Source of the DNA: Myxacorys californica WJT36-NPBG1 | GTDB taxonomy: Bacteria > Cyanobacteriota > Cyanobacteriia > Leptolyngbyales > Leptolyngbyaceae | NCBI GenBank assembly: GCA_019359315.1 | Contig: JAHHHO010000003.1 | Span: 105,976 to 169,975 of the forward strand | DNA length: 64,000 bases | Direction of reading: 5' to 3' | The notes under the pieces: generated by a model | Database searches by the model: none | What the model saw: the letters and a program-made list of their open reading frames with translations, nothing else | What the model was told of the DNA's origin: nothing | Translations under genes and position numbers: made by a program | In this document: positions 47,456 to 55,803 of the stretch, in pieces | How positions within the stretch are numbered: position 1 is the stretch's first letter | Layout: every line of letters starts with the position of its first letter

Positions 47456-47617
47456 TCATAGCACAATGGGCAATGCAGAGATGGCAGATGCAATCCAGAC
47501 CCACAGCACAAACCGCTCAAGATCAAATTCGTCGAGAGCATTTCTGATCTCAAACATGACGCTGATCATAGCGACCAGAACGCAGGGCAGGATGAGTGTA
47601 TAGCTGAGGGTGGGCAT
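47456..47617 (-). CDS. Small membrane protein, 53 residues
   Basis: It starts at the ATG at 47617 with GAGG about nine bases upstream. Two hydrophobic stretches (YTLILPCVLVAMISVMF and FVLWVWIASAISALPIVL) flank a short acidic loop with RNALDEFDLERF. It looks like a two-helix hairpin membrane peptide. No family is recognised. It lies 87 bp downstream of the ArsA-like gene on the same strand. Confidence 0.55.
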   Translation of the reverse strand: MPTLSYTLILPCVLVAMISVMFEIRNALDEFDLERFVLWVWIASAISALPIVL

Positions 47618-47704
47618 AGATGTATCCTCGATTGCATTGTTGCCATGATGCGATACACCCTGCTCATGACAACTCTCTCGCAAGTCGAGTGTTTTTTGTC
47701 GTCT

Positions 47705-49660
47705 CTAGTCAATTTTTCCATCCTCATTTTGAAACAGTAAAGACGCTGCGATCGCGATTTGGCTAAAGGGCGTGTTTCCTCTAATGTGATGCATTCCGCT
47801 GATCGCTCTTGGCAGCATAGGCAGACTGATGATGGTCTGTTGAGGAAAAAGCTGAGGATCGAACGCGTGTTCTGGCTCGAATCGATTATTCACAAGGTAG
47901 CGCTGAGAAACACCCATCTCTTTCAATGATTCGGTTAACCGCTGTGTTTCTGCCAAAATCGCCGATCGCGCCTGACAAACGCCGATAAATTCTGTATATT
48001 GCGGGTCTTGTAATTTCTTCTGAGCCTGCATCACGCGCTGTCGCAATGTTCTTAAGCGCCCCATCAGTGCGGTTCGTCCTAAAACATTTTGGTATTTGAT
48101 CCAAAGCTTGAAAATCCAAGCCAGCCAATCACCCAAGGCAGTGGGCATCTCCAGAAAGCGCAGCAGATGACCTGTTGGCGCAGTATCTAAAATCACCAAG
48201 TCTTGCGATCCCGATTCAAGTAGTTCCATCACTGCGATCAGCGACAGCATTTCATCAATTCCGGGTAAGGATTGAGAGACAATTCTGCGCCATGCTTCCG
48301 GACTATAAGCGACTCGTAGCGTTGTGTCGGCCGTATTTGATTCGCCGCTCATCATCTCGGCAAGTTCCCACAGATAGTCTTCTCGGAACTGATCGAGGAC
48401 TTGCTTCGCGTCGATTTCTTGACCACTGAGATTGGCGGTGATGTCGGTGGCGTGATGTTCAAGATGCGTTCCTAAAGCATCGCTCAAGGAGTGAGCCGGA
48501 TCGATCGAGATGACGCGAATCTTTTTATCAGGGTATCGTTGTGCCATACCTAGCGCGATCGCAGCCGCTACGGTCGTTTTACCCACGCCTCCCTTTCCAC
48601 CCGTCAAAATCAGCTTCCGTCCTTCTAAGATAAAATCGCTGAATCCCGGCGGAATCGCTTCTGGTAGGCGAGTTTGAACGTCGATAGAAACCCTTTGAGC
48701 GTGAGCCACTTGAACTTGGCTCATCACTCGATCGAGCGCTTCCTTGCCAACTGGTTCTTGAGCCTGTTGAGGAACAAGCAAAGTGGCAGGAACAGTGAAT
48801 TCTAGAAATTTCTCAATCAGCTTCTGTTGGTCGCTGTAGATATCTGTATCGCTTTTATCTGAAACTTGGTTGATTAAAAGCCCGCCAACTGGAATGTTGA
48901 GGGCGTTGAGCGCGCTGAGAAAGCGTTGGGTTTCGAGCAAACTCATCCACTCTGCGATCGCCACCACGAGACACGCTGTTTTTGTCTCGTCTTGCAATAA
49001 TTGCCGACCGTTGCCTAAATCAGACTTCATCTCCAGCAAAAAGTGATCAACCTCATCCGGGGTGTAGCGACCTCTAAAAGACTGGCTAATCACTTGATGC
49101 TTCTGTTGAAACAGTTCCAGCGCAGACAGAAATTCGTCCAAAAAATCCATCAGACCAAAAAGCGCCAGCGTATGACCACTGGGAGCCATATCAACCACAA
49201 TGCGATCGACGACATTTTCTCTCAGCAAACGCTGAATCTCTAGCACGCCCATCAGTTCATCGAGCCCGGGCCAACTCAAATCCCAAACCGGCGATAAATC
49301 TCCTTTTTCAACAAAGCTGCCCCGCTCAACCAGCAACTCTAGAATCGAGCCATACTTCGCTTTAAAGTCCTGCAAAAGGTCTGCTGCTGCGATCGCTCTA
49401 ATCGACAAATTCGGCAAATCCTCCAGCGTGCGAGCCGTATTGCTCACCTCGACTTGCAAAACATCACCAATCGAATGAGCCGGATCGGTTGAAAGCAGCA
49501 GAATGCGCTCGGTGGGAAATTGCTGTGCCCAATGCCGCGCGAACCCACATGCGAGCGTCGTTTTACCCACTCCACCTTTACCACTAAACATGGCCAATTG
49601 CAGCGCATCCAACGGCTTCACAGCGCAATCAACCGTCTCAAATCTCTGTTCATTCCTCAT
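47705..49660 (-). CDS. Duplicated ArsA/GET3-type (TRC40) ATPase
   Basis: 651 residues forming two ArsA-like halves. Half 1 has MFSGKGGVGKTTLACGFARHW and VVDMAPSGHTLALFGLMDFL. Half 2, from about 350, has LTGGKGGVGKTTVAAAIALGM, SIDPAHSLSDALGTHLE and ILDTAPTGHLLRFLEMP. The deviant P-loop GKGGVGKTT with its signature Lys supports a dimer-like nucleotide sandwich within one chain. ArsA drives arsenite export and GET3 chaperones tail-anchored membrane proteins. No ars genes are near; the divergent gene is the CDC48-like ATPase upstream of gvpA. Confidence 0.9.
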   Translation of the reverse strand: MRNEQRFETVDCAVKPLDALQLAMFSGKGGVGKTTLACGFARHWAQQFPTERILLLSTDPAHSIGDVLQVEVSNTARTLEDLPNLSIRAIAAADLLQDFKAKYGSILELLVERGSFVEKGDLSPVWDLSWPGLDELMGVLEIQRLLRENVVDRIVVDMAPSGHTLALFGLMDFLDEFLSALELFQQKHQVISQSFRGRYTPDEVDHFLLEMKSDLGNGRQLLQDETKTACLVVAIAEWMSLLETQRFLSALNALNIPVGGLLINQVSDKSDTDIYSDQQKLIEKFLEFTVPATLLVPQQAQEPVGKEALDRVMSQVQVAHAQRVSIDVQTRLPEAIPPGFSDFILEGRKLILTGGKGGVGKTTVAAAIALGMAQRYPDKKIRVISIDPAHSLSDALGTHLEHHATDITANLSGQEIDAKQVLDQFREDYLWELAEMMSGESNTADTTLRVAYSPEAWRRIVSQSLPGIDEMLSLIAVMELLESGSQDLVILDTAPTGHLLRFLEMPTALGDWLAWIFKLWIKYQNVLGRTALMGRLRTLRQRVMQAQKKLQDPQYTEFIGVCQARSAILAETQRLTESLKEMGVSQRYLVNNRFEPEHAFDPQLFPQQTIISLPMLPRAISGMHHIRGNTPFSQIAIAASLLFQNEDGKID

Positions 49661-49671
49661 GTCTCATCCCT

Positions 49672-49710
49672 CCTTGCGTTAGCGTTGCCGTCAGGCGCAT
49701 TCTGCCTGCA
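49672..49710. repeat. Copy of a dispersed TTAGCGTTGCCG-type repeat
   Basis: CCTTGCGTTAGCGTTGCCG followed by TCAGGCGCATTCTGCCTGC, in the promoter gap between the divergent ArsA-like and CDC48-like genes. Related copies are at 21033 and 62331. Confidence 0.55.
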
Positions 49711-49824
49711 AAGCCATTACCCCAGGTATCCCTGTTTCAGAAACCCGCCTTTGGGCACACTGCTGGATGTAGTCTTCCCCATCTTGCGAAGAGGCTACAC
49801 TAACGCACCGTCTGTGGTAAGGCA

Positions 49825-51633
49825 ATGAGTGAATTATTTAAAGGCTTTGAGCAACTGATAGAACTGGCGAAAGCTTTAGAAGAAAAGGCTGAGAAGGGCG
49901 ACCTGAAGGCGAATATTCAAATCAATAGCCGCAGTCTCAGTAGTATTCCACGTCAAGGCAATATTCCTAGCGGAGTCGGGGTCAGCCGAGAACCTCCCCA
50001 TTCTGGCAGTTCTGAACCCGATCCAATCGTCACGCCTCCGCCTGAGGACAATGCACCTGCTTCTTTGAAGGATCTGGGCGGGCTAGGCGATGTGTTGAGG
50101 GAATTGCGAGAACTGGTCGAACTTCCGTTAAAGCGTCCTGATTTATTGGCAAAACTCGGATTAGAACCCATCCGGGGCGTGCTGTTGGTGGGTCCTCCCG
50201 GAACCGGAAAAACCTTGACCGCGCGATCGCTCTCTCAGGAATTAGGCGTGAATTACATTGCGATCGCAGGTCCCGAAATCATGGGCAAGTACTACGGAGA
50301 AGCCGAAACCCGTCTGCGTAACGTGTTTGAGAAGGCGGCAAAAGCGACTCCCTGTATTATCTTTATTGACGAAATTGATAGCCTCGCTCCCGATCGCTCC
50401 AAAGTCGAGGGCGAAGTCGAAAAACGGGTCGTCGCTCAACTGCTGACCTTGATGGATGGGTTCGCCCAATCGACGGGCGTGATTGTGCTCGCGGCGACGA
50501 ATCGCCCGGATCATCTCGATCCAGCGTTGCGCCGTCCCGGACGGTTTGATCGCGAAGTGCAATATCGCGTTCCCGATCGCACCGGACGATTAGAGATTCT
50601 CACGATTCTGACTCGGGCGATGCCGTTAGCTCAGAGTGTGCAGTTGGATGCGATCGCAGATCTTAGCGTCGGTATGGTCGGCGCAGATCTCAAAGCGGTT
50701 TGTCAAAAAGCTGCCTATGCGGCTCTGCGTCGCCAAGTTCCTTCTCTAACTGAGCCACTACCAGACGCGATGACCCTAGAGCAATCTGACTTTCTACAGG
50801 CGCTCAAAGAAGTGAAGCCGTCGGTCTTGCGCTCTGTCGAAGTGGAATCTCCAAATGTCGATTGGGATCAAATTGGTGGCTTAGAAGAGATCAAGCGCAC
50901 CTTACAAGAAGCGGTAGAAGGCGCACTGTTGTATCCCGAACTCTACAAGCAAACGGGAGCAAAAGCGCCCCGTGGCATCCTCCTCTGGGGAGCGCCCGGA
51001 ACCGGAAAAACGCTTTTAGCAAAAGCGGTTGCCTCCCAAGCTCGAGCTAATTTCATTGCGGTCAATGGTTCTGAATTAATGAGCCGTTGGGTGGGCGCAG
51101 CAGAACAGGAAGTTCGTGAGTTGTTTGCAAAAGCCCGTCAAGCCTCTCCCTGTGTTGTCTTCATCGATGAGATCGATACCCTAGCGCCAGTGCGCGGGAA
51201 ATTTAACGGGGATTCGGGTGTGAGCGATCGCGTGGTCGGTCAATTGCTCACCGAACTCGACGGACTAGAAGACTGCACCAACGTCCTTCTAATTGCCGCG
51301 ACTAATCGCCCCGATGCGATCGATCCGGCGTTACTAAGAGCAGGACGGTTAGACCTGAAACTGGAAGTAGACCTCCCCAACGAGCAGAGCCGCCTCGATA
51401 TTTTGCGAGTGCATAACCGCGATCGCCCTTTGCATGACGTTGATCTCTCCTTCTGGGCATCCCAAACCGAAGGCTGGAATGGTGCAGATCTAGCTCTTCT
51501 CAGCAACCAAGCAGCACTGCAAGCCGTCCGTCGCTACCGCGCCCAAGGACACGATCTCTCCACAATCTACATCACTGTGGATGACTTTACCCTCGCCTAT
51601 CAAGCGCTGCTAAGCCAGCGCTCATCCAGCTAA
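49825..51633 (+). CDS. CDC48/p97-like double AAA+ ATPase of the gas vesicle locus
   Basis: 602 residues. Residues 1-75 start MSELFKGFEQLIELAKALEE and are Ser/Pro-rich later; this opening recalls the short helical start of GvpH-type proteins (inference). AAA module 1 has GPPGTGKTLTARSL (about 122), IIFIDEIDSLAP (about 178) and AATNRPDHLDPALRRPGRFD. Module 2 has GAPGTGKTLLAKAV (about 389) and CVVFIDEIDTLAP. A typical CDC48 N-domain is lacking. Such unfoldases form hexamers with a central pore. Same strand as the gvp genes; only one small gene lies between. Confidence 0.9.
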   Translation: MSELFKGFEQLIELAKALEEKAEKGDLKANIQINSRSLSSIPRQGNIPSGVGVSREPPHSGSSEPDPIVTPPPEDNAPASLKDLGGLGDVLRELRELVELPLKRPDLLAKLGLEPIRGVLLVGPPGTGKTLTARSLSQELGVNYIAIAGPEIMGKYYGEAETRLRNVFEKAAKATPCIIFIDEIDSLAPDRSKVEGEVEKRVVAQLLTLMDGFAQSTGVIVLAATNRPDHLDPALRRPGRFDREVQYRVPDRTGRLEILTILTRAMPLAQSVQLDAIADLSVGMVGADLKAVCQKAAYAALRRQVPSLTEPLPDAMTLEQSDFLQALKEVKPSVLRSVEVESPNVDWDQIGGLEEIKRTLQEAVEGALLYPELYKQTGAKAPRGILLWGAPGTGKTLLAKAVASQARANFIAVNGSELMSRWVGAAEQEVRELFAKARQASPCVVFIDEIDTLAPVRGKFNGDSGVSDRVVGQLLTELDGLEDCTNVLLIAATNRPDAIDPALLRAGRLDLKLEVDLPNEQSRLDILRVHNRDRPLHDVDLSFWASQTEGWNGADLALLSNQAALQAVRRYRAQGHDLSTIYITVDDFTLAYQALLSQRSSS

Positions 51634-51659
51634 TCCCTAACCCTCATTCCCCAAGTCCT

Positions 51660-51923
51660 ATGTTCTCTCAAGCCAATACCGATCTCGTTCGTCAACAAGC
51701 TCTCGCTGCATTGACGGCTGCGTTTCTCGCTCAAGGTCATCCCGTTGAATATGCTAAACACATGGCAACCGCCGCAATTTTTCAGACGGATTTAGAACTG
51801 AGAAATGCTCAACTGTCGCGGCTGATCGCTTGGCTCAAGCAAGACTATCCTGCTGTTCATCAGGAGGCAATTTTGCTGATCGAAACTACTCGTGAAGAAT
51901 TTGAGCGTCGGGTTCAAGGGTAG
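51660..51923 (+). CDS. Small helical protein of 87 residues at the gas vesicle locus
   Basis: It starts MFSQANTDLVRQQALAALTA and is almost all helical and soluble (QLSRLIAWLKQDYPAVHQEA, then a charged end REEFERRVQG). It begins 26 bp after the CDC48-like gene and so is likely cotranscribed with it. I do not recognise a family, and it is none of the classical Gvp proteins. A role as adaptor for the AAA protein is conceivable but unproven. Confidence 0.65.
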   Translation: MFSQANTDLVRQQALAALTAAFLAQGHPVEYAKHMATAAIFQTDLELRNAQLSRLIAWLKQDYPAVHQEAILLIETTREEFERRVQG

Positions 51924-52229
51924 TACTTTCTCAAGTGAAGAATTGAGAGGGATTTCTGACCCGCTGCACGGCGAGAGATGCCTGCGGCGGCTTATCTTCA
52001 TCTCTCAATTGAAAACCGACAGCATCACTTATGTGAATTTCAGGCTATCTAAGGGTCAGATCCGTAAATCTGCGACCTTCTCTCAAAATCCATCGTGTAG
52101 ATTCCGTGTTTACGCTAGAAGGTCTCTGTTCCAATCTGTCCACTTTATTAAGTACGGAAGCCGAATCTGAAGCAAGTCTAACGTCCTTATTCGGTAACCC
52201 ATTAACCAAACTGTTCAAGGAATAACATC
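51924..52229 (+). promoter_or_regulatory. gvpA leader with two inverted repeats
   Basis: About 306 bp with no gene supported. AATTGAGAG near 51941 and CTCTCAATT near 52004 are complementary, and GACCTTCT (52074-52081) pairs with AGAAGGTC (52117-52124). They could form leader structures or mark operators for gvpA. AAGGA shortly before the ATG at 52230 is a plausible ribosome binding site. Promoter elements cannot be fixed by eye. Confidence 0.5.
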
Positions 52230-52448
52230 ATGGCTGTTGAAAAAGTAAACTCTTCTTCTAGCTTGGCAGAAGTTGTTGATCGCATTCTCGACAAAGGCAT
52301 CGTGATCGATGCGTGGGTTCGTGTTTCGTTGGTTGGTATCGAACTGCTAGCAATCGAAGCTCGTGTCGTGATTGCCTCGGTTGAGACTTACTTGAAGTAT
52401 GCGGAAGCGGTCGGTTTAACCTCTCAAGCGGCTGTTCCTTCTGCCTAA
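52230..52448 (+). CDS. gvpA: Gas vesicle major structural protein GvpA
   Basis: 72 residues, the usual GvpA length. It begins [20 protein letters not shown] and continues [30 protein letters not shown], the very conserved helix-strand-turn-strand-helix core. GvpA polymerises into the ribbed wall of the gas-filled vesicle and excludes water. It is the first structural gene of the rightward operon. A terminator follows within 9 bp of the stop, which should allow much more gvpA transcript than downstream message. Confidence 0.98.
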   Translation: MAVEKVNSSSSLAEVVDRILDKGIVIDAWVRVSLVGIELLAIEARVVIASVETYLKYAEAVGLTSQAAVPSA

Positions 52449-52456
52449 AAACCCTG

Positions 52457-52486
52457 TAACTGGGGAAGGCAATTCCCCAGTTTTTT
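52457..52486 (+). terminator. Terminator/attenuator between gvpA and gvpC
   Basis: AACTGGGGAA (52457-52466) pairs with TTCCCCAGTT (52472-52481) with a tiny loop and is followed by a T-run. It is a strong intrinsic terminator within the operon. Partial read-through would give a stoichiometric excess of GvpA over GvpC and the assembly proteins, as known for other cyanobacterial gvpA genes. Confidence 0.88.
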
Positions 52487-52527
52487 CCTTCGATTTTCTC
52501 AAAACGTAGATAGAAAGTCTGCTAGTT

Positions 52528-53424
52528 ATGATGACTTTAAAAACGTCCTGGCGACAACAGCAACAACAGCGACAACAACATGTTATCCAACGCCGTCAAC
52601 ACGTCGCTTCAACCTTAGAGAACATTCAAACCCATCGTCAAGAAACTGCCTCTGAGCTTCGCTGCGATCTCAGTTTGTTTCGAGACAGTTTAATGAGAAA
52701 TGGCGCGATTTCTCGTCAGGAGCGTCAACGCGATCGCACCGAGTTGCATCATCAGACTCAAACATTTTTACGTCAAGCCCGCGATCGCAGACATGTTCAA
52801 GCCCAAGAAAGCGCTCAGCAACTCGCTGCCTTCGTCACTCAACTCCGAGCAGAAACGTCAGAATTTTTAGCGCTCACTCAGGCCAACCGCGAACTAACGG
52901 CACAGCAGTTAGCGTATGATTTAGCGGCATTTCGGGCGGCTTTAGATCAAGCATCAATCCTCCTTCGCCAAAAGATTCGAGCCGATATTCAAACGTGCCA
53001 AACTGAAACTTCTTTACTGTTAGAAGCAGCACATCAACAGCGAATTGCAACTCGAATTCAGCTTGATCAAGAGTTAGCCGCCGTTGCCGACCCAGTGCAA
53101 CCTGCGCCCCCAAGCATCGAACCTCCAGAAAGAGCAGATGTACGTGTGGGGAATGCAAAACAAAGTGCTGAGCAAATTCAACCGAGTGCTGCTAAACCCG
53201 CATCTCCCATCCAGCCTGCCCCTGCTGTTCTTTCAGAAGAGCGGCTTCAAGAAGAGCGAATTTTTCAATACATCGATCTCATGCAAAGCGTGCGGCTGAC
53301 CGAGCTTGAGACATCGCTCAGTATGAGCCGCTTTCAGGTCGTTGAGGCACTGCGATCGCTGATCCAAAAGGGCATGATTACCCAGCGCGATCGCATGTAT
53401 TGCGTCTCAGAAGAAGTTTGTTAA
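52528..53424 (+). CDS. gvpC: Gas vesicle scaffold protein GvpC with C-terminal winged-helix-like domain
   Basis: 298 residues (ATG at 52528 or 52531). Residues 1-190 are Gln/Arg-rich helices with 33-residue periodicity: the two LAAF motifs (QLAAFVTQLRAETSEFLA and DLAAFRAALDQ) are exactly 33 apart, as in known GvpC repeats that clamp the vesicle outside. A Pro-rich linker (PAPPSIEPPERA, PIQPAPAVL) leads to a folded end of about 58 residues starting ERIFQYIDLMQSVRLTELE, with SRFQVVEALRSL and RDRMYCV. That end resembles a winged helix and matches the end of GvpN. This is not part of classical GvpC. Confidence 0.88.
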   Translation: MMTLKTSWRQQQQQRQQHVIQRRQHVASTLENIQTHRQETASELRCDLSLFRDSLMRNGAISRQERQRDRTELHHQTQTFLRQARDRRHVQAQESAQQLAAFVTQLRAETSEFLALTQANRELTAQQLAYDLAAFRAALDQASILLRQKIRADIQTCQTETSLLLEAAHQQRIATRIQLDQELAAVADPVQPAPPSIEPPERADVRVGNAKQSAEQIQPSAAKPASPIQPAPAVLSEERLQEERIFQYIDLMQSVRLTELETSLSMSRFQVVEALRSLIQKGMITQRDRMYCVSEEVC

Positions 53425-53451
53425 GGTCGTTTGTTTTAGGAATTACTCACT

Positions 53452-54777
53452 GTGACTACTGTTCTCCGTGCAAGCCCCCGTCGGTTCGTCAGTACTCCCT
53501 CTGTAGAGCGGATCGCCCTTCGAGCGTTGCGCTATCTTCAATCTGGTTTTTCGGTGCATCTGCGCGGCCCTGCTGGAACAGGTAAAACAACGCTGGCATT
53601 GCATTTAGCCGATTTATTGACTCGTCCAATCATGCTGATCTACGGAGATGACGAGTCGAGATCGTCGGATTTGATTGGCTCACAAGCAGGCTACACGCGC
53701 AAAAAAGTAGTGGATAACTTTATCCATAGCGTTGTTAAGGTCGAGGATGAACTGAAGCATAACTGGGTTGATTCGCGGTTGACGATGGCGTGCCGGGAAG
53801 GATTTACGCTGGTTTACGACGAGTTCAACCGATCGCGTCCCGAAGTGAATAACGTTCTGCTTTCAGCGCTCGAAGAAAAGCTGCTTGTGCTGCCGCCGAC
53901 CAGTAATCAGACGGAATATGTCCGCGTCAATTCGGACTTTCGGGCGATTCTCACCTCTAATCCTGACGAATATTGCGGCGTGCATGGTACGCAAGATGCG
54001 CTGATGGATCGGCTAGTCACCATTAATATCCCAGAGCCAGACGAACTGACTCAGCAAGAAATTTTGAGGCAGAAGACCTCCCTCGATCGTGCCAGTGCCA
54101 CTCTCATCGTGCAACTCGTTCGAGCCTTTCGTGCCGAATCGGGAGTTATGGCTTCCGGGTTGCGCTCTGGTGTCGTGATTGCCAAGGTGTGCCATGAACA
54201 TAATATTCCGGTGTCTCCCAACAATTTGGACTTCCAGGAAATTTGCTCAGATGTATTGCTGTCGCGCTCAGGATTGCCATTGGCGGAATCAACAGAATTG
54301 CTATTGCAATTAATCGGTCAGCTTAAAACGAGTGAATCGATTGAGCAAGATGAAATTAACGCTGAAAGCAATTTCATTTCGGAAGAAGCAGAAACTTCTA
54401 TCAAAAAAGATGAAATTTACTCTGAACAGATTTTTCCAACATTAGAGATAGAAGATGATACGCCAATTGTTAGTTCTGAACCATCGATAGAGCTAACGCT
54501 AAACGAACAGCTTGTTGAATTACTAAAAGAAATTCCTGTAATTCAAGAAGAAGTAGACACTGAGTTAGAAGGAATTGCTTTTGAAGCATTTTATGAATCC
54601 CGGATCTATCAGTATCTGATTGAGATGGATGGAGCAGGGCTGTCAGATTTAGAAAGCGAGTTTGGTCTGTCTCGTACTCAAGTTTTAGATGTTCTACGGA
54701 CTATGACGCGGAACCGTCAAGTGATCCACCGCGATCGTAGGTTTTTTGCCATCGTTCGTTCTGAGGTTGAAGTATGA
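53452..54777 (+). CDS. gvpN: Gas vesicle AAA protein GvpN with C-terminal winged-helix-like domain
   Basis: 441 residues from a GTG, about 100 longer than usual GvpN. The AAA core has [20 protein letters not shown] (about 39), [40 protein letters not shown] and [20 protein letters not shown], all conserved in GvpN. Residues 295-380 are an acidic linker ([24 protein letters not shown]). Residues from about 380, [20 protein letters not shown], with [12 protein letters not shown] and RDRRFFA, repeat the end of GvpC. GvpN is an ATPase needed to enlarge vesicles. The stop overlaps the gvpJ start. Confidence 0.93.
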   Translation: MTTVLRASPRRFVSTPSVERIALRALRYLQSGFSVHLRGPAGTGKTTLALHLADLLTRPIMLIYGDDESRSSDLIGSQAGYTRKKVVDNFIHSVVKVEDELKHNWVDSRLTMACREGFTLVYDEFNRSRPEVNNVLLSALEEKLLVLPPTSNQTEYVRVNSDFRAILTSNPDEYCGVHGTQDALMDRLVTINIPEPDELTQQEILRQKTSLDRASATLIVQLVRAFRAESGVMASGLRSGVVIAKVCHEHNIPVSPNNLDFQEICSDVLLSRSGLPLAESTELLLQLIGQLKTSESIEQDEINAESNFISEEAETSIKKDEIYSEQIFPTLEIEDDTPIVSSEPSIELTLNEQLVELLKEIPVIQEEVDTELEGIAFEAFYESRIYQYLIEMDGAGLSDLESEFGLSRTQVLDVLRTMTRNRQVIHRDRRFFAIVRSEVEV

Positions 54778-55187
54778 GTTCAGCAATGCCCGCAAGAGCT
54801 TCAGCATCTGGAGGGCGCGAGGCTGGAACGACGATCGCAACGTCTACTCAAGGATCATCGTTAGCCGATGTTCTAGAACGAGTCCTAGACAAAGGCATTG
54901 TGATCGCAGGGGATATTTCTGTGTCTGTTGCTTCGACAGAACTACTAAATATTCGCATCCGATTACTGATTTCTTCTGTCGATAAGGCCAAAGAAATCGG
55001 TATTAACTGGTGGGAAAACAATCCGCACTTTAGCGCTCAATCCAAAGAACTGAATGAAACGAATCAACGTCTCCTAGACCGAGTTGAAGCGTTAGAGGCA
55101 GAACTAAAATCGCTTCGTCAAGCCTCCGTTCAGAAATTGCCTCAATCTACGTCCGGATCCTTAGAATCGCTTCTAAAGGACTTATAA
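54774..55187 (+). CDS. gvpJ: Gas vesicle protein GvpJ (GvpA-like minor shell protein)
   Basis: 137 residues; ATG overlaps the gvpN stop by 4 bp. After a Ser/Ala/Thr-rich start, the GvpA-like core reads [31 protein letters not shown], followed by [25 protein letters not shown], typical of GvpJ. A C-terminal coiled coil ([18 protein letters not shown]) follows. GvpJ is a minor wall or tip protein that helps nucleate vesicles. Confidence 0.92.
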   Translation: MSSAMPARASASGGREAGTTIATSTQGSSLADVLERVLDKGIVIAGDISVSVASTELLNIRIRLLISSVDKAKEIGINWWENNPHFSAQSKELNETNQRLLDRVEALEAELKSLRQASVQKLPQSTSGSLESLLKDL

Positions 55188-55315
55188 ACCTTCTAAACAA
55201 TGTTCTCTTGTCTGCTTCGCCGAGATTGGTCGAAGGGATTAAAGACAGAAAACCCGCTTCTAGTCGAAATCTGCTGTTTGGCGTAATCTTCAACCCCCTA
55301 ATTAGCCCCTTAATT

Positions 55316-55762
55316 GTGTCTTCTGAACTTTCTCCCTCTCCCGCAAAAGCTCGTCCTGACGCTGGCTTAGCCCCCTTGCTGCTGACCGTGGTTGAACTCG
55401 TTCGGCAACTGATGGAAGCTCAAGTAATTCGTCGCATGGATGAAGGGTGCTTAAACGACAATGATCTCGATCGCGCTGCCGAAAGCCTACAAAAGCTCGA
55501 AGAACAAGTCGTTCATCTCTGCAATTTTTTTGAAATTGACCCAGCCGAGTTGAACGTCAATCTTGGTGAAGTGGGCACTCTATTGCCTAAAGCTGGAAGC
55601 TACTACCCTGGCAAAGCCTCATCTAGCCCCTCCATTTTGGAACTGCTCGATCGCTTGCTCAACACAGGTGTAGTGCTTCAAGGCAACGTCGATTTAGGAC
55701 TCGCTCAGCTAGATCTCGTTCACGCAAAACTCCAGCTAGTTCTTACGGCAAAGCCAATTTAA
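55316..55762 (+). CDS. gvpK: Gas vesicle protein GvpK
   Basis: 148 residues from the GTG at 55316; an in-frame TTG at 55208 would add 36 residues of unconserved sequence and is disfavoured. It has AGLAPLLLTVVELVRQLMEA, EEQVVHLCNFFEIDPAELN and LGEVGTLLPKAGSYYPG, all strongly conserved in GvpK. The C-terminal SILELLDRLLNTGVVLQGN resembles the GvpA core but is a normal part of cyanobacterial GvpK. It is required for vesicle formation; precise role is unknown. 128 bp separate it from gvpJ. Confidence 0.92.
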   Translation: MSSELSPSPAKARPDAGLAPLLLTVVELVRQLMEAQVIRRMDEGCLNDNDLDRAAESLQKLEEQVVHLCNFFEIDPAELNVNLGEVGTLLPKAGSYYPGKASSSPSILELLDRLLNTGVVLQGNVDLGLAQLDLVHAKLQLVLTAKPI

Positions 55763-55803
55763 AAGTCAAATCACACTCTGTTTCATTTGCCCCAACCTAA
55801 CCC

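Noticed and set aside
47705..49660. Arsenic resistance operon
   Set aside because: The ATPase is ArsA-like, but no arsB, arsC, arsR or arsD is nearby.
55316..55762. GvpK-GvpA fusion
   Set aside because: The GvpA-like end is, as far as I recall, a normal part of cyanobacterial GvpK, so it is not a special fusion.
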